Of a stretch of 64,000 nucleotides of DNA, positions 27,052-36,097 are shown piece after piece. The notes under the pieces are model-generated. The model saw nothing but the letters and a program-made list of their open reading frames with translations, did not search any database and had not been told where the DNA came from. The position numbers and the translations under genes were made by a program. The stretch is from Candidatus Sumerlaeaceae bacterium (GTDB lineage Bacteria; Sumerlaeota; Sumerlaeia; Sumerlaeales; Sumerlaeaceae). Each line of letters opens with the position of its first letter. Positions within the stretch are counted from its first letter, which is position 1. The stretch spans positions 1-64,000 of the forward strand of contig JAOAAY010000013.1 in assembly GCA_026418615.1 (NCBI GenBank), in the 5' to 3' direction.

Positions 27052-28377
27052 CTACGGGCGGTAAATGCGGCGGATCTGCGCACCCCGGTAATAGTGGCTG
27101 AGAATCGCATCGGCCTTGTAGCCGCGCGCCGCCATCACGCGGGCCCCCTGTTGACACAACCCTACGCCATGACCATTGCCGGCGCCGATGAATGTTGCCG
27201 ATGCAACACGCCCGGCGGATTTGCTCGTGCGCAACACAAACAGGCCGCTCCACAAGTCAAACATTTGACGGATTGGCAGTTCTTTCTCGATGATGCGCCG
27301 CCCGCCCGTTCCTGTGACCTCCAATTTGCGCACACGGCCGCTTGGGCGACGCTCGATCACACGAATATCTGTCACCGGCCCGACGCCACAGGCGCGCGCC
27401 AGTTGCTCGGCCGACAAGGTTTTTTCCCAACGAAAGTATTTCCTGGCATAGGCGGGGTAGCCTGCGCTGGCCGGGTAACAGAAGTAGTCCGATCCGCCTG
27501 ACTCAAAAAACCGCAGCAGCGCAGCATCCGTGCTCAGGTCCGGCGGCATCCGCGGTCGGTCTGTGTCGAGGACTGTTTCGAGAGCAACTTTCGGCCGGCT
27601 GTCCCACACATCCTCAGCAGGTGCCGTAATGCCACCGCAAACATTATGATAGACGGCATCGAGGACTTCCCCCCCCGCCACGAGGACCATGCCCAGCGTG
27701 GCATCAACCGCATCATTGGCGGCCGCTGTCTCCAAGGTCATGCCCTTGTAGGCCATGCAGTGAACACCCGCGCAAAGGTCATAACCATCAGAATCGTGCG
27801 GGGGACGAATGATTTTGTGGACGACCTCTGACCGCGCGCAGATGGCCTGGGCCTTGAGGGCTTCCAGCGGCGCATCGCCGCCGATTTCTGCAGGAAGCAC
27901 ACCTTTAAGATAATCATCCAACTGAATTTCGTTGATGATACGAACGGTTTCGCCCGACCGAACGAGACGACAAGAACCCCGAAAGCGCCTATCTTTCCGT
28001 CCCTCCAGCACAAACCCTTCGCCGTCGGGACCGGGTCGTACCGGCACAATCCATGCCTCAGCGTGGCGACCCAGCGCACGGCCATCCATGCTTAGATCGA
28101 GATTGCCGCCCCTCGCCACACATTTGACGATAGCGTTGGCCTGACTGCGCGCGATTTCAGCGTCGCCGGAACGGACGATAAAAGCCGACGGCACGCCTAT
28201 CGTTACCTCGCGCTGCTCTGACGCGATGAGCACCCGAATCCAACCGCCGCGCTCCACGATGGCCCGCTGGCCGCGCATGCCGGCCGGGACTTGTTGGGCG
28301 TAGCCCGGCACGGCTGCCAACAACAACAAACCGACCAAGACGCCAGCCCAGCGGAGCGATGGATGGTGCGGTCTCAA
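27052..28377 (-). CDS. SpoIID/LytB-domain secreted protein
   Basis: A 441-residue protein with a signal peptide (GVLVGLLLLAAVPGYAQQ) and a SpoIID domain. The domain shows IQLDDYLKGVLPAEIGGDAPLEALKAQAICARS and the C-terminal GHGVGLCQQGARVMAARG, the hallmark of the family. SpoIID in Bacillus is a lytic transglycosylase acting on denuded peptidoglycan; in non-sporulating diderms the family is secreted and thought to act on the cell wall. It is last in a mutY-hprK-spoIID operon, overlapping hprK by four bases. No sporulation genes are seen. Confidence 0.9.
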   Translation of the reverse strand: MRPHHPSLRWAGVLVGLLLLAAVPGYAQQVPAGMRGQRAIVERGGWIRVLIASEQREVTIGVPSAFIVRSGDAEIARSQANAIVKCVARGGNLDLSMDGRALGRHAEAWIVPVRPGPDGEGFVLEGRKDRRFRGSCRLVRSGETVRIINEIQLDDYLKGVLPAEIGGDAPLEALKAQAICARSEVVHKIIRPPHDSDGYDLCAGVHCMAYKGMTLETAAANDAVDATLGMVLVAGGEVLDAVYHNVCGGITAPAEDVWDSRPKVALETVLDTDRPRMPPDLSTDAALLRFFESGGSDYFCYPASAGYPAYARKYFRWEKTLSAEQLARACGVGPVTDIRVIERRPSGRVRKLEVTGTGGRRIIEKELPIRQMFDLWSGLFVLRTSKSAGRVASATFIGAGNGHGVGLCQQGARVMAARGYKADAILSHYYRGAQIRRIYRP

Positions 28378-29327
28378 GGGTTGTTGGACGCCTGATTCAT
28401 CAGATGCGTCAGCCGGTCCTCCATTTGACGCGCCTGGTTGTCACCACGGTTCTTGAGGCGCTGGGTCAGTGCCGCCATCTCGACCATGATCGAGTTATTG
28501 CGCCCGGGTTGAACCGGGATCGTGTACATGGGAATTTCCACATCTAGCAAAGGATAAAACTTGTCGTCTATACCGAGCCGCTCGTACTCGACCCCTTCGT
28601 TCCACCGCTCGAGTTGAACAACCAAATCCACACGCTTCTCGTCCACCACAGACGCTACGCCGAACAAGCGTTCAATGTTGAGGATGCCCAAACCGCGGAT
28701 TTCCATGTGGTACTTGAGCAACTCGGAACTGCGTCCAACGATTTCCTCCTTGGATATGCGCCGAAGAATAACAATGTCGTCGGCGACAAGTCTGTGGCCG
28801 CGTTCCACTAATTCCAGTGCGCACTCACTTTTTCCCACGCCGCTGCTGCCCATGATCAGCGCGCCCATGCCATAAACATCAAGCAAGTCGGCATGGATAT
28901 TAAGCACTGGCGCAAAGTACCGGTCGAGAAACCCGATCAGCAGGCTAACCAGACGCGTGGTAAGCAAACTGGTCCGAAGGATCGGGATCCCTGCGGCCGA
29001 GGCCTTTTCGAGAAAATCCGAGGGGATCTCATTGTTGTTGGTCACCAGCATGCATGGAATTCGGTAACTGAGCGTCCGCTCGAGGCGCGCCGCACGGTCC
29101 GTCGGGTCCAGACTGCGAAGGTACGACATCTCGGTATTGCCCAGTATTTGGATCCGATCGTAGGAAAACACATCGAAGAATCCGGCAAAAGCCAAGCCTG
29201 GCCGCGTGAGTTCGGGAGTTCGTATTTTGTTTCCAAGCCCGCTCTCGCCCGCCACCACGGTCAGATCCAATTCGCGCCCACGCTCGCGAACCAGCGTTTC
29301 GACTGTCAGTTCCTCGGATGCCATCAT
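28374..29327 (-). CDS. hprK: HPr kinase/phosphorylase
   Basis: A 317-residue bifunctional HprK. It phosphorylates HPr on a serine with ATP and reverses the reaction with phosphate. The C-terminal catalytic domain has His145 (NIHADLLDVYG), the P-loop GSSGVGKS at 160-167 and the family signature EIRGLGILNIERLFG at 209-223. The start at ATG 29327 has GGGAGG eight bases upstream and begins one base after the mutY stop, better than a longer frame to 29393. Together with enzyme I at 19.3 kb this implies an HPr protein elsewhere in the genome. Confidence 0.95.
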   Translation of the reverse strand: MMASEELTVETLVRERGRELDLTVVAGESGLGNKIRTPELTRPGLAFAGFFDVFSYDRIQILGNTEMSYLRSLDPTDRAARLERTLSYRIPCMLVTNNNEIPSDFLEKASAAGIPILRTSLLTTRLVSLLIGFLDRYFAPVLNIHADLLDVYGMGALIMGSSGVGKSECALELVERGHRLVADDIVILRRISKEEIVGRSSELLKYHMEIRGLGILNIERLFGVASVVDEKRVDLVVQLERWNEGVEYERLGIDDKFYPLLDVEIPMYTIPVQPGRNNSIMVEMAALTQRLKNRGDNQARQMEDRLTHLMNQASNNP

Positions 29328-29328
29328 G

Positions 29329-30441
29329 CTAAGTGCCTCCCGGCCGCTGATCATTCGACACCCACGCAAGCACCCGCCGCTGAGCGGAGCCAAGAGGAAG
29401 TTTGCCGGCCTCGTCCAGAGGAACCCAGCGCAGGGCCTTCCCGGGCGGCCTCGCCGGGCGTCTGCACATCGCCATCCAAGCGCATAGCGTGATAGAGTGT
29501 CGGGTCACCGTATATCGAAACTCCCGGAAGGCCACAAGATTGCCCCTAAGACCAAGAGACTGAAGGAGTTGCTGTGCGGTCTCTCTCGCTTCGACATCCG
29601 ACACTGTCAACGGCACCGGGACCTTGGGGAACTCAAACATTCCCGCGTGCCACTCACCTTGCGGGATGCGAGCGACCAAAACATGGCCGTCATTCAGCGG
29701 CACCACGCCGACAAATCTCAGTCGCGTGCGGGCGGCGGGTGCGTCCGCAGGCGGGATGAGTCTTTGTTCCCCGGCTTTAAAAGCGGCGCAAAATTCGGAT
29801 ACGGGACAAAGGACGCAGTCCGGTTGCGATGGTCTGCACGCGAGCGAACCGAGTTCCATCAGAGCATAATTGTGCTCGCGCGGATTGTTGGGCGGCAGGA
29901 TCTGTTCCGCGATGTGCCACAATTGACGCACCGTGGCGGGCGATTTCACCGGTGCGCGGACGCAGAAAAGACGCGCCAACACACGGGCAGAATTAGTTTC
30001 GACAATGGGTGATGGTTTGTTGAACGCAAACGACATGATGGCACCGGCCGTGTAGCGGCCAATCCCCGGAAGAGCCATCAGCGCTTCAAGCGTTTGCGGC
30101 ACTCGGCCTGCATGTTGGGCCATGATCACACGCGCCGCGGCTTGCAGATTTCGAGCGCGGCGATAGTAACCAAGCCCGGACCAAACCGCGAGGAGTTCAT
30201 CCTCCGGCGCTTCGGCCAAATCCCTCACCGTCGGGAAGCGGGATAGGAATCTGGCGTAGTAACCAAGGACGGTCGCGACCGTGGTTTGCTGCAGCATGAC
30301 CTCCGAAACAAGAATAGCGTATGGGTCGCTCGTTTCGCGCCACGGCAGAGCACGCTTTTGTCGCCGGTACCAGCGCACAAGCCGGCGCGAGAATGCTGCA
30401 GCCGGAAAATCAGGCGTTGAATCGGGGCCGAATTCGGTCAT
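29329..30441 (-). CDS. mutY: A/G-specific adenine DNA glycosylase MutY
   Basis: A 370-residue base-excision repair glycosylase that removes adenine opposite 8-oxoguanine. The catalytic Glu47 is in SEVMLQQT, Tyr130 lies in the helix-hairpin-helix LPGIGRYTAGAI, and the 4Fe-4S cluster ligands are C-x6-C-x2-C-x5-C. A C-terminal Nudix-like domain reads the 8-oxoG. The second catalytic residue, an Asp in the usual LDGNV, aligns with Glu148 here (IVETNSARVLAR). It starts only 18 bases from the divergent glycosyltransferase gene and leads the mutY-hprK-spoIID operon. Confidence 0.92.
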   Translation of the reverse strand: MTEFGPDSTPDFPAAAFSRRLVRWYRRQKRALPWRETSDPYAILVSEVMLQQTTVATVLGYYARFLSRFPTVRDLAEAPEDELLAVWSGLGYYRRARNLQAAARVIMAQHAGRVPQTLEALMALPGIGRYTAGAIMSFAFNKPSPIVETNSARVLARLFCVRAPVKSPATVRQLWHIAEQILPPNNPREHNYALMELGSLACRPSQPDCVLCPVSEFCAAFKAGEQRLIPPADAPAARTRLRFVGVVPLNDGHVLVARIPQGEWHAGMFEFPKVPVPLTVSDVEARETAQQLLQSLGLRGNLVAFREFRYTVTRHSITLCAWMAMCRRPARPPGKALRWVPLDEAGKLPLGSAQRRVLAWVSNDQRPGGT

Positions 30442-30459
30442 CTAAACTCTTCGAGTACC

Positions 30460-31413
30460 ATGCGTCCAGCCGTGTCCATCATCATCCCCAACTGGAATGG
30501 CGCCGCGTTTCTGGACCGGTGCATTGCCGCGGCACTCATGTCCTCGGCGGCCTCCGGTTTGGAAACAGAAATACTTCTCGTGGACGACGCCAGTCCTGAC
30601 GGCAGCGGGCCGGCTTCAGCCCGACGATACCCGCAAGTGCGCTTCCTGCAGAACAAGAGTAATGCTGGATTCGGCGAGACGATCAACCGCGGGGCCCGTG
30701 AGGCTGCAGGCGACATCCTCGTTCTTATCAACAACGATCTTGTGGCACGGGAGGCACTCGTCGCGGAACTGGCCGGCCCCTTGCTGAAGAACGAAGAAGT
30801 GTTCGGGGTTTCCGGCAAAACAGTGGACTGGCATTCGCAAGCGCCAAATCACCTCAACATGGCCGCCGAATGGGATGGCGGGTGCATGCGTCTGACCTAT
30901 GCGGATTCCCAAACCGTGGCACCCACGATGTTTTTACAGGGCGGCTGCTGCGCAGTGCGCCGCAGCCCATTTCTTGAGTTGGGCGGCATGTGTAGCGTTT
31001 TCGCGCCGGGCTACTGGGAAGACTATGATCTCTCGTACCTTGCACTCAAAGCGGGATGGAAAAATCTTTATAACCCGCGTGCCGTAGCACATCATCTGGG
31101 CAAACAGTCCATGGTTCGCGCTTTTGGCAGCGGCCAAGTGGCTATGATGCTGCGCCGGAATAGGTTCCTTTTTCATCTCGTGAACCTCACCGATCCCCCA
31201 CTCCTGAGGAGTCATCTCGGCCGCTGGCCGGGCTGCCTCGCCCGTGGGTTTGCCTGCGCCGGTCCTCCCCGTCAGGAGATGAAAGCCTTGGTGCGAGCCG
31301 CGCGTCAGGTCGGTCATGTGGCCAGTGAGCGTCGGCGGCGGCTGCCGCTCCTTCGCCTTACGGATCGGGAAGTCCTGATGGCATTCCGCGGGCACGGCCG
31401 TCCGGCTGATTGA
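30460..31413 (+). CDS. Glycosyltransferase family 2
   Basis: A 317-residue GT-A fold enzyme. VSIIIPNWNGAAFLDRCI is the standard GT2 opening, LLVDDASPDGS holds the first nucleotide-binding Asp, and LINNDLVA corresponds to the DxD-like metal site. APGYWEDYDLSYLALKAGW is the acceptor-side ED motif seen in rhamnosyl- and related transferases. The C-terminus is basic and could associate with the membrane. It is followed one base later by the fused GT gene, so both act in the same surface-glycan pathway. Sugar unknown. Confidence 0.88.
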   Translation: MRPAVSIIIPNWNGAAFLDRCIAAALMSSAASGLETEILLVDDASPDGSGPASARRYPQVRFLQNKSNAGFGETINRGAREAAGDILVLINNDLVAREALVAELAGPLLKNEEVFGVSGKTVDWHSQAPNHLNMAAEWDGGCMRLTYADSQTVAPTMFLQGGCCAVRRSPFLELGGMCSVFAPGYWEDYDLSYLALKAGWKNLYNPRAVAHHLGKQSMVRAFGSGQVAMMLRRNRFLFHLVNLTDPPLLRSHLGRWPGCLARGFACAGPPRQEMKALVRAARQVGHVASERRRRLPLLRLTDREVLMAFRGHGRPAD

Positions 31414-31414
31414 G

Positions 31415-33454
31415 ATGATCAGCGTCGCAATACTCACCCGTAATCGGCTTCGCCTGCTGCAACGGTGCGTTTCCAGTGTGTTGCCGCAGTTGGGAGAGGG
31501 GGACGAAGTTGTCGTCCTCGACACCGGTTCCGCGGATGGATCCCGCGAATGGCTTGCGAGACAGTCGCCTTGTGTGCGGTGGCTCACTTGCGACCATTCG
31601 ACCGATTTCGCGTCCGCGCGCAACGCTTTGGTACGAGCCTGTACTCAACCGGTCGTGCTAATGCTGGATGACGACACTATTCCGGCGGGCGATTTGCTGC
31701 GGCGCGTACGCGAAGCCGTGTCTAGCCGCGTTGCCTCTGGCGGCCCGGCTCTGTATGGCTGCCGCTATCGCCTGCCATGGTGGTGGCATCCGTCCATGGG
31801 ATGGACAGTAGGCATGTCGGGCCCCGACACCATCTGTGCCGTTCCCGGCGTGGCGCCAGCGACTTCCAACCTCGCCGTGCGGCGCTCTGCACTCTTGGAA
31901 CTGCCATTTGGCGAGACAACGCATGCCATGGGACAGCACGACATGTACCGTGGCGGACGTGAGGATGCAGACTGGTGGCGCCGTGCGCGACTCAGGGGGT
32001 GGCGTGTTGAGATCAATCCGAAGCAGATTGTTTTCCACGAAGTCCCCCCGGAGCGATTTCAATGGCGTTATGTGATCAACCGTGCGATTGCCGATGGTCG
32101 GGCTGACTGGGAGCGCAATCCCAATCCATCCCGTCTGCCAGATGCAGCAAACGAAATCATTTTCGGCGTGCTCGCGCTGGCCGGCGACGCGACCTGCTTT
32201 CCGAGCCGGTATCGGCAAGCGGCCGGTAGGGCTGTCTGGATCATTCGCCAAGGGGCGTTTGTTTCGGCGGCAGGATCGTTATGGCCGCGGCTTTTTCGTG
32301 CGGTAGGGCCGGGGCTGGTGTCTCGAGCCAAAAAACTGGCGGCTCCAGCCGTGGCGGCCACTGTGCGAGCACTCCGTTGTCCCCGCCGGGTGCCGCCGGC
32401 AAAACTGACTCACCTCGTCATTGCGGCACCCACTTACCTCGGCGACACGGTGCTCGTCCGCTACCTGAGCGATTCCTTGGCGACGGCCATTCCAAACACA
32501 CGCGTATCGGTTATCAGCCGTTTTCCAGAACTTTTCGTGGGCAGCCCCAAGAATGTTGTCCCTATAAACGATCGGGATGCCCGCTTGTGTCGGGCGACGG
32601 TGCAAGGTTGCGACTACGCCCTGACTCCGTACTATCACCACGGTTCAAGCGCCTTGTGGCGGAGGGACTTAGCCCCAAAATCGGCTACTTTTTCCTCGGA
32701 TGTTGGGTTCAGTCGTCGCAGCGACTACTCTTTGGCGGGTCTGTCCGTAGACAAGAACTTCGGAAATCATGAACTCCTCAATTTATTGAGCCTCGGCAAC
32801 CTTCTTTGCGAGAGTCTTTCTCTTAAAAAACCTCTTTTTACAGGATTTAATAATGATGCATTGAATCAAAAGATTAGGGAGCACCTACAGGAGCGATCCG
32901 CTTATGCGGTGATCCAAGTGGGTGCAGGACTCCCCACAAAAGAGTGGCCCGTACACCGTTGGATCACCGTTGCCCAGCGCTTATGGGACGATCTGGGGAT
33001 GCCGTCAGTCGTAATCGGCGAAGCATGCCACAGGGAAGAAGTTAGCAAATCCGCCGAACAAACAGGTTTCAAGCGATACTTGAACCTATGCGGTCAAACT
33101 TCAATCATCGAACTAATCGCGTTGCTGCGCGGCAGTTGTATTTTTCTCGGTCCTTGTTCGGGACCCAAGCACCTCGCCATGGCCATCGGCATACCAACAT
33201 TTACCCTCTATGGGCCGAGCGAGCCTGAGCGGTGGGGAGCGTTTTTCGACAGGGATCTTCACGGATACATTTGCTCACGCTTGAAGTTGTGCCCGCGCGA
33301 GACTTGTGAGCATCCTCTCAATGCAAGCATGCTCGCGTTAGGAGTGGATGCCGTTATGAAGGCATTCTTCGCTCATGTAGACCTTTTGTCTAAAAAGAGA
33401 CTTGATTTTCAACGGTTTAGAGATTGCTCTTCTAAGTATATTTATAAGGCCTGA
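31415..33454 (+). CDS. Fused glycosyltransferase: GT2 domain plus GT9 (heptosyltransferase-like) domain
   Basis: A 679-residue two-domain protein. Residues 1 to about 250 form a GT2 domain (SVAILTRNRLRLLQRCV, VVVLDTGSADGS, VLMLDDDTIP, a GGREDADWWRRA acceptor motif). From about residue 330 a GT9/ADP-heptose-type domain follows (LVIAAPTYLGDTVLVRYL, YAVIQVGAGLPTKEWPVHRW, FLGPCSGPKHLAMAIGIPTFTLYGPSEPERWG). Such a fusion could add two successive sugars to one acceptor. The 3' part, from roughly 32750 on, is clearly richer in A and T than the 5' part and the neighbours, which suggests a separate origin or recent transfer of that portion. Confidence 0.85.
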   Translation: MISVAILTRNRLRLLQRCVSSVLPQLGEGDEVVVLDTGSADGSREWLARQSPCVRWLTCDHSTDFASARNALVRACTQPVVLMLDDDTIPAGDLLRRVREAVSSRVASGGPALYGCRYRLPWWWHPSMGWTVGMSGPDTICAVPGVAPATSNLAVRRSALLELPFGETTHAMGQHDMYRGGREDADWWRRARLRGWRVEINPKQIVFHEVPPERFQWRYVINRAIADGRADWERNPNPSRLPDAANEIIFGVLALAGDATCFPSRYRQAAGRAVWIIRQGAFVSAAGSLWPRLFRAVGPGLVSRAKKLAAPAVAATVRALRCPRRVPPAKLTHLVIAAPTYLGDTVLVRYLSDSLATAIPNTRVSVISRFPELFVGSPKNVVPINDRDARLCRATVQGCDYALTPYYHHGSSALWRRDLAPKSATFSSDVGFSRRSDYSLAGLSVDKNFGNHELLNLLSLGNLLCESLSLKKPLFTGFNNDALNQKIREHLQERSAYAVIQVGAGLPTKEWPVHRWITVAQRLWDDLGMPSVVIGEACHREEVSKSAEQTGFKRYLNLCGQTSIIELIALLRGSCIFLGPCSGPKHLAMAIGIPTFTLYGPSEPERWGAFFDRDLHGYICSRLKLCPRETCEHPLNASMLALGVDAVMKAFFAHVDLLSKKRLDFQRFRDCSSKYIYKA

Positions 33455-33517
33455 CACACCGGCCTCGAAGGTACCCTCAACCAAAACTAGAACTTAGCAC
33501 GGTGTATGGAGGCTTCA

Positions 33518-36064
33518 ATGAAGCGACCCCGGCTGACTCTCGACGCGCAGTCAACGGTTTGGACTGTTGCCCCACACGCCCACTTGCCATTGGGGCAGGC
33601 CGTCCCCGTAGAAAATGCGACATCGTGGGACTGGATGGATGCACAGGTTCCAGCGGACATCTTGACCATTCTCAAGCGTCACGGGTTGGCGCCGGACCCA
33701 ATGGTCGGTTTCAATGACGAGAGCGTGCGGTGGGTCGAACTGGTTGATTGGGGCTTCCGGGCTCAATTCGTAGTGCCTCCCGAGTTTCTTGACGCGGAGG
33801 CCGGTATCCATCTGGTGCTTCGAGATTTGGATTGCCACGCCGAAATTTTCCTCAATCGCACGCGTGTCGGCGTATGTGGCAATCAGTTTCGGGAGTATCG
33901 GTTCCTAGTCGAGGAGGACCTAATCGAAGGGCCGAACGAATTGATTATTTACCTGCGCTCATCGAAACTGATAAACGAAAGTCTTGAGCGCGCACATGGT
34001 CGGCTTCCTGCGGGGTTCGACTCCACGCGTGTTTTTAGTCGCCGCTGCCAATGTGCGACTGGCTGGGATTGGACGGCGCGTATCAGTAGTGTGGGCGTTT
34101 TGAGTCTCCCCAAATTGGAACATGTGCCGTTTTTTGCGTTGGAGGCCCCGTTCGCGTTCACGCGGGATTTGTCGTTCGCCGAGCCGGGCGCGGCGACATG
34201 CTCGTGGGCTTCTCTTGTGGTCCAGTGCGATATTGTCTCCTATCGTCGAGGCAAAGGGATTGTTTCGGCAGAAGTGCTCGCTCCGGACGGCAAAGTGGTC
34301 GCCCGCGAACAGTCTTTGGTGACCATTGGCAAAGGCCGGGCCACGCACCGGATGTCCTTCCGCGTTAAAGAGCCGCGACTTTGGTGGCCTCTGCACATGG
34401 GCCCCCGGGAGTTGTACACGGTTCGCTTCGTGCTCGAAGGTGAAGACCGGGTGGGGGCACCGGCCAGTGCCGCCGCAGAGGCAAATTTCGGGATTAGGAC
34501 TGTCGGGCTTTTGCGGCAGCGGGACAGCGAGGGAGAGACTTTTACGCCTGTCGTCAATGGAGTTCCCGTTTTTTGCCGCGGGGCGAACTGGGTTCCGGTG
34601 TCCATGCTGCCGGGCGAGATCACCACTGCCGATTATGCGCGACTGATTGGGGCTGCTGCCGCCGCCGGCATGAACTGCCTTCGGGTATGGGGGGGCGGGA
34701 TTTATGAGCGCGATGAGTTTTACGACTTATGCGACCGCTTGGGGATCCTCGTTTGGCAGGATTTCATGTTCGCATGCGCTGCCTATCCCACCTACCGGGA
34801 GTTTCTCGAGGAAGTTGAATTTGAAGCCGAACATCAGGTCACCCGTTTACGAAACCACCCCTCGCTTCTGCTCTGGTGCGGAAACAATGAAAACGAGTGG
34901 CTTCATCAGACCGGCTGGCTGCGACTCGGCAACGAACGAAAAATCATTGGCGAACAGATATGGTCTTCCCTGTTGCGCGACATCGTGGAAGAGTTCGACC
35001 CGTCGCGCCCCTACCATCAATCCAGTCCGAGCGGACGCAACCGCAACGATTGGAACGACATGACAAGTGGCGATCGGCACAACTGGGAATGCTGGGCGTT
35101 TTGGGAGCCCCCCGATGCATATTTGCGGGACACGGGACGATTCCTGAGCGAATTTGGATTTCAGTCGGTGCCCTCGCCCCAGTCGCTGGCACGCTTTGCC
35201 CCCGGTGCGGACTCGATTGATTCGGCCGAATTGGCCCATCATCAACGAATGCCGGGTGGGACAGCCCGGTTAGCGCGGTATTTGTTTGATTCGTGCCGCA
35301 TCCCCGACTCGCTGGCTGCTTGGGCTGAGACAACTCAGCGCCTGCAAGCCGACATTCTGGCGACTGCGGCGGAGCACTGGCGCCGTAGGAAGTTCTCCAC
35401 ATCCGGGGCGCTTATCTGGCAGTTCAACGATGCGTACCCCGCGATCAGTTGGTCCCTCATTGATTTCTATGGGCTTCCCAAGGCCGCCTACTTCGAGAGT
35501 CGCCGGTTTTTTGCTCCAGTCATGGTTTCCATCAGTTTGGTTGAAAATGGCCAATCCGTTTTCGCCTTCGTGCCCGAGGCTCCTGTGCGAGCGGCGCTTC
35601 CGCCGGAAGGCATGCGCCTCAATGGGGGGGAGTGGCCTTTGGTATTGCTGCAAGGCTCCGCCGCCCGAGCCGTTTCGGTCGTGGTGGTCAACGACCTTCT
35701 GATTCCGATCACCGGCACCCTGCGAGTGCTGGTTCGTCCTGCTGCGGATCAACCCGCTCAAGAGGTAACATCAAGAGTGGTGAATCTAGGCGCCAATTCC
35801 CGCAGCGATGAGATAGCCGTCTCGCTCAACGACCTACCTGCTTTGGACATGCGCGGCGCAGTTGTCACCGCCCGGCTCGAGCCTGACTCGGCAAGTCAGC
35901 AAGTCCTCAACGACCTCAATGCCAGTCTCAAGGCCCTGCTCGAGGATTTTGAAAGCCGTTGGCAGGTGCCAGAATCGCTTCGTCCGTCAGCATGGGTGCA
36001 AACCGACGCCGGTCTTGAATGCGTCAGGTATCTCGTGGCACCCAAATTCCGCCCCAAATCCTGA
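33518..36064 (+). CDS. Glycoside hydrolase family 2, beta-mannosidase type
   Basis: An 848-residue GH2 enzyme of the beta-mannosidase branch. The N-terminal jelly-roll sugar-binding domain and an immunoglobulin-like domain precede the TIM barrel, which starts near FCRGANWVPVS and contains MNCLRVWGGGIYERDEFYDLCDRLG. The acid/base is Glu458 in LLWCGNNEN, and the nucleophile Glu545 lies in FLSEFGFQSV. There is no signal peptide, so it should act in the cytoplasm on imported mannosides or glycan fragments. GGAGG at 33508-33512 supports ATG 33518 over the ATG 12 bases earlier. It follows two glycosyltransferase genes. Confidence 0.93.
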   Translation: MKRPRLTLDAQSTVWTVAPHAHLPLGQAVPVENATSWDWMDAQVPADILTILKRHGLAPDPMVGFNDESVRWVELVDWGFRAQFVVPPEFLDAEAGIHLVLRDLDCHAEIFLNRTRVGVCGNQFREYRFLVEEDLIEGPNELIIYLRSSKLINESLERAHGRLPAGFDSTRVFSRRCQCATGWDWTARISSVGVLSLPKLEHVPFFALEAPFAFTRDLSFAEPGAATCSWASLVVQCDIVSYRRGKGIVSAEVLAPDGKVVAREQSLVTIGKGRATHRMSFRVKEPRLWWPLHMGPRELYTVRFVLEGEDRVGAPASAAAEANFGIRTVGLLRQRDSEGETFTPVVNGVPVFCRGANWVPVSMLPGEITTADYARLIGAAAAAGMNCLRVWGGGIYERDEFYDLCDRLGILVWQDFMFACAAYPTYREFLEEVEFEAEHQVTRLRNHPSLLLWCGNNENEWLHQTGWLRLGNERKIIGEQIWSSLLRDIVEEFDPSRPYHQSSPSGRNRNDWNDMTSGDRHNWECWAFWEPPDAYLRDTGRFLSEFGFQSVPSPQSLARFAPGADSIDSAELAHHQRMPGGTARLARYLFDSCRIPDSLAAWAETTQRLQADILATAAEHWRRRKFSTSGALIWQFNDAYPAISWSLIDFYGLPKAAYFESRRFFAPVMVSISLVENGQSVFAFVPEAPVRAALPPEGMRLNGGEWPLVLLQGSAARAVSVVVVNDLLIPITGTLRVLVRPAADQPAQEVTSRVVNLGANSRSDEIAVSLNDLPALDMRGAVVTARLEPDSASQQVLNDLNASLKALLEDFESRWQVPESLRPSAWVQTDAGLECVRYLVAPKFRPKS

Positions 36065-36097
36065 AGGGTAACTGGTTCTTGCTGACGGAGTACGGCT

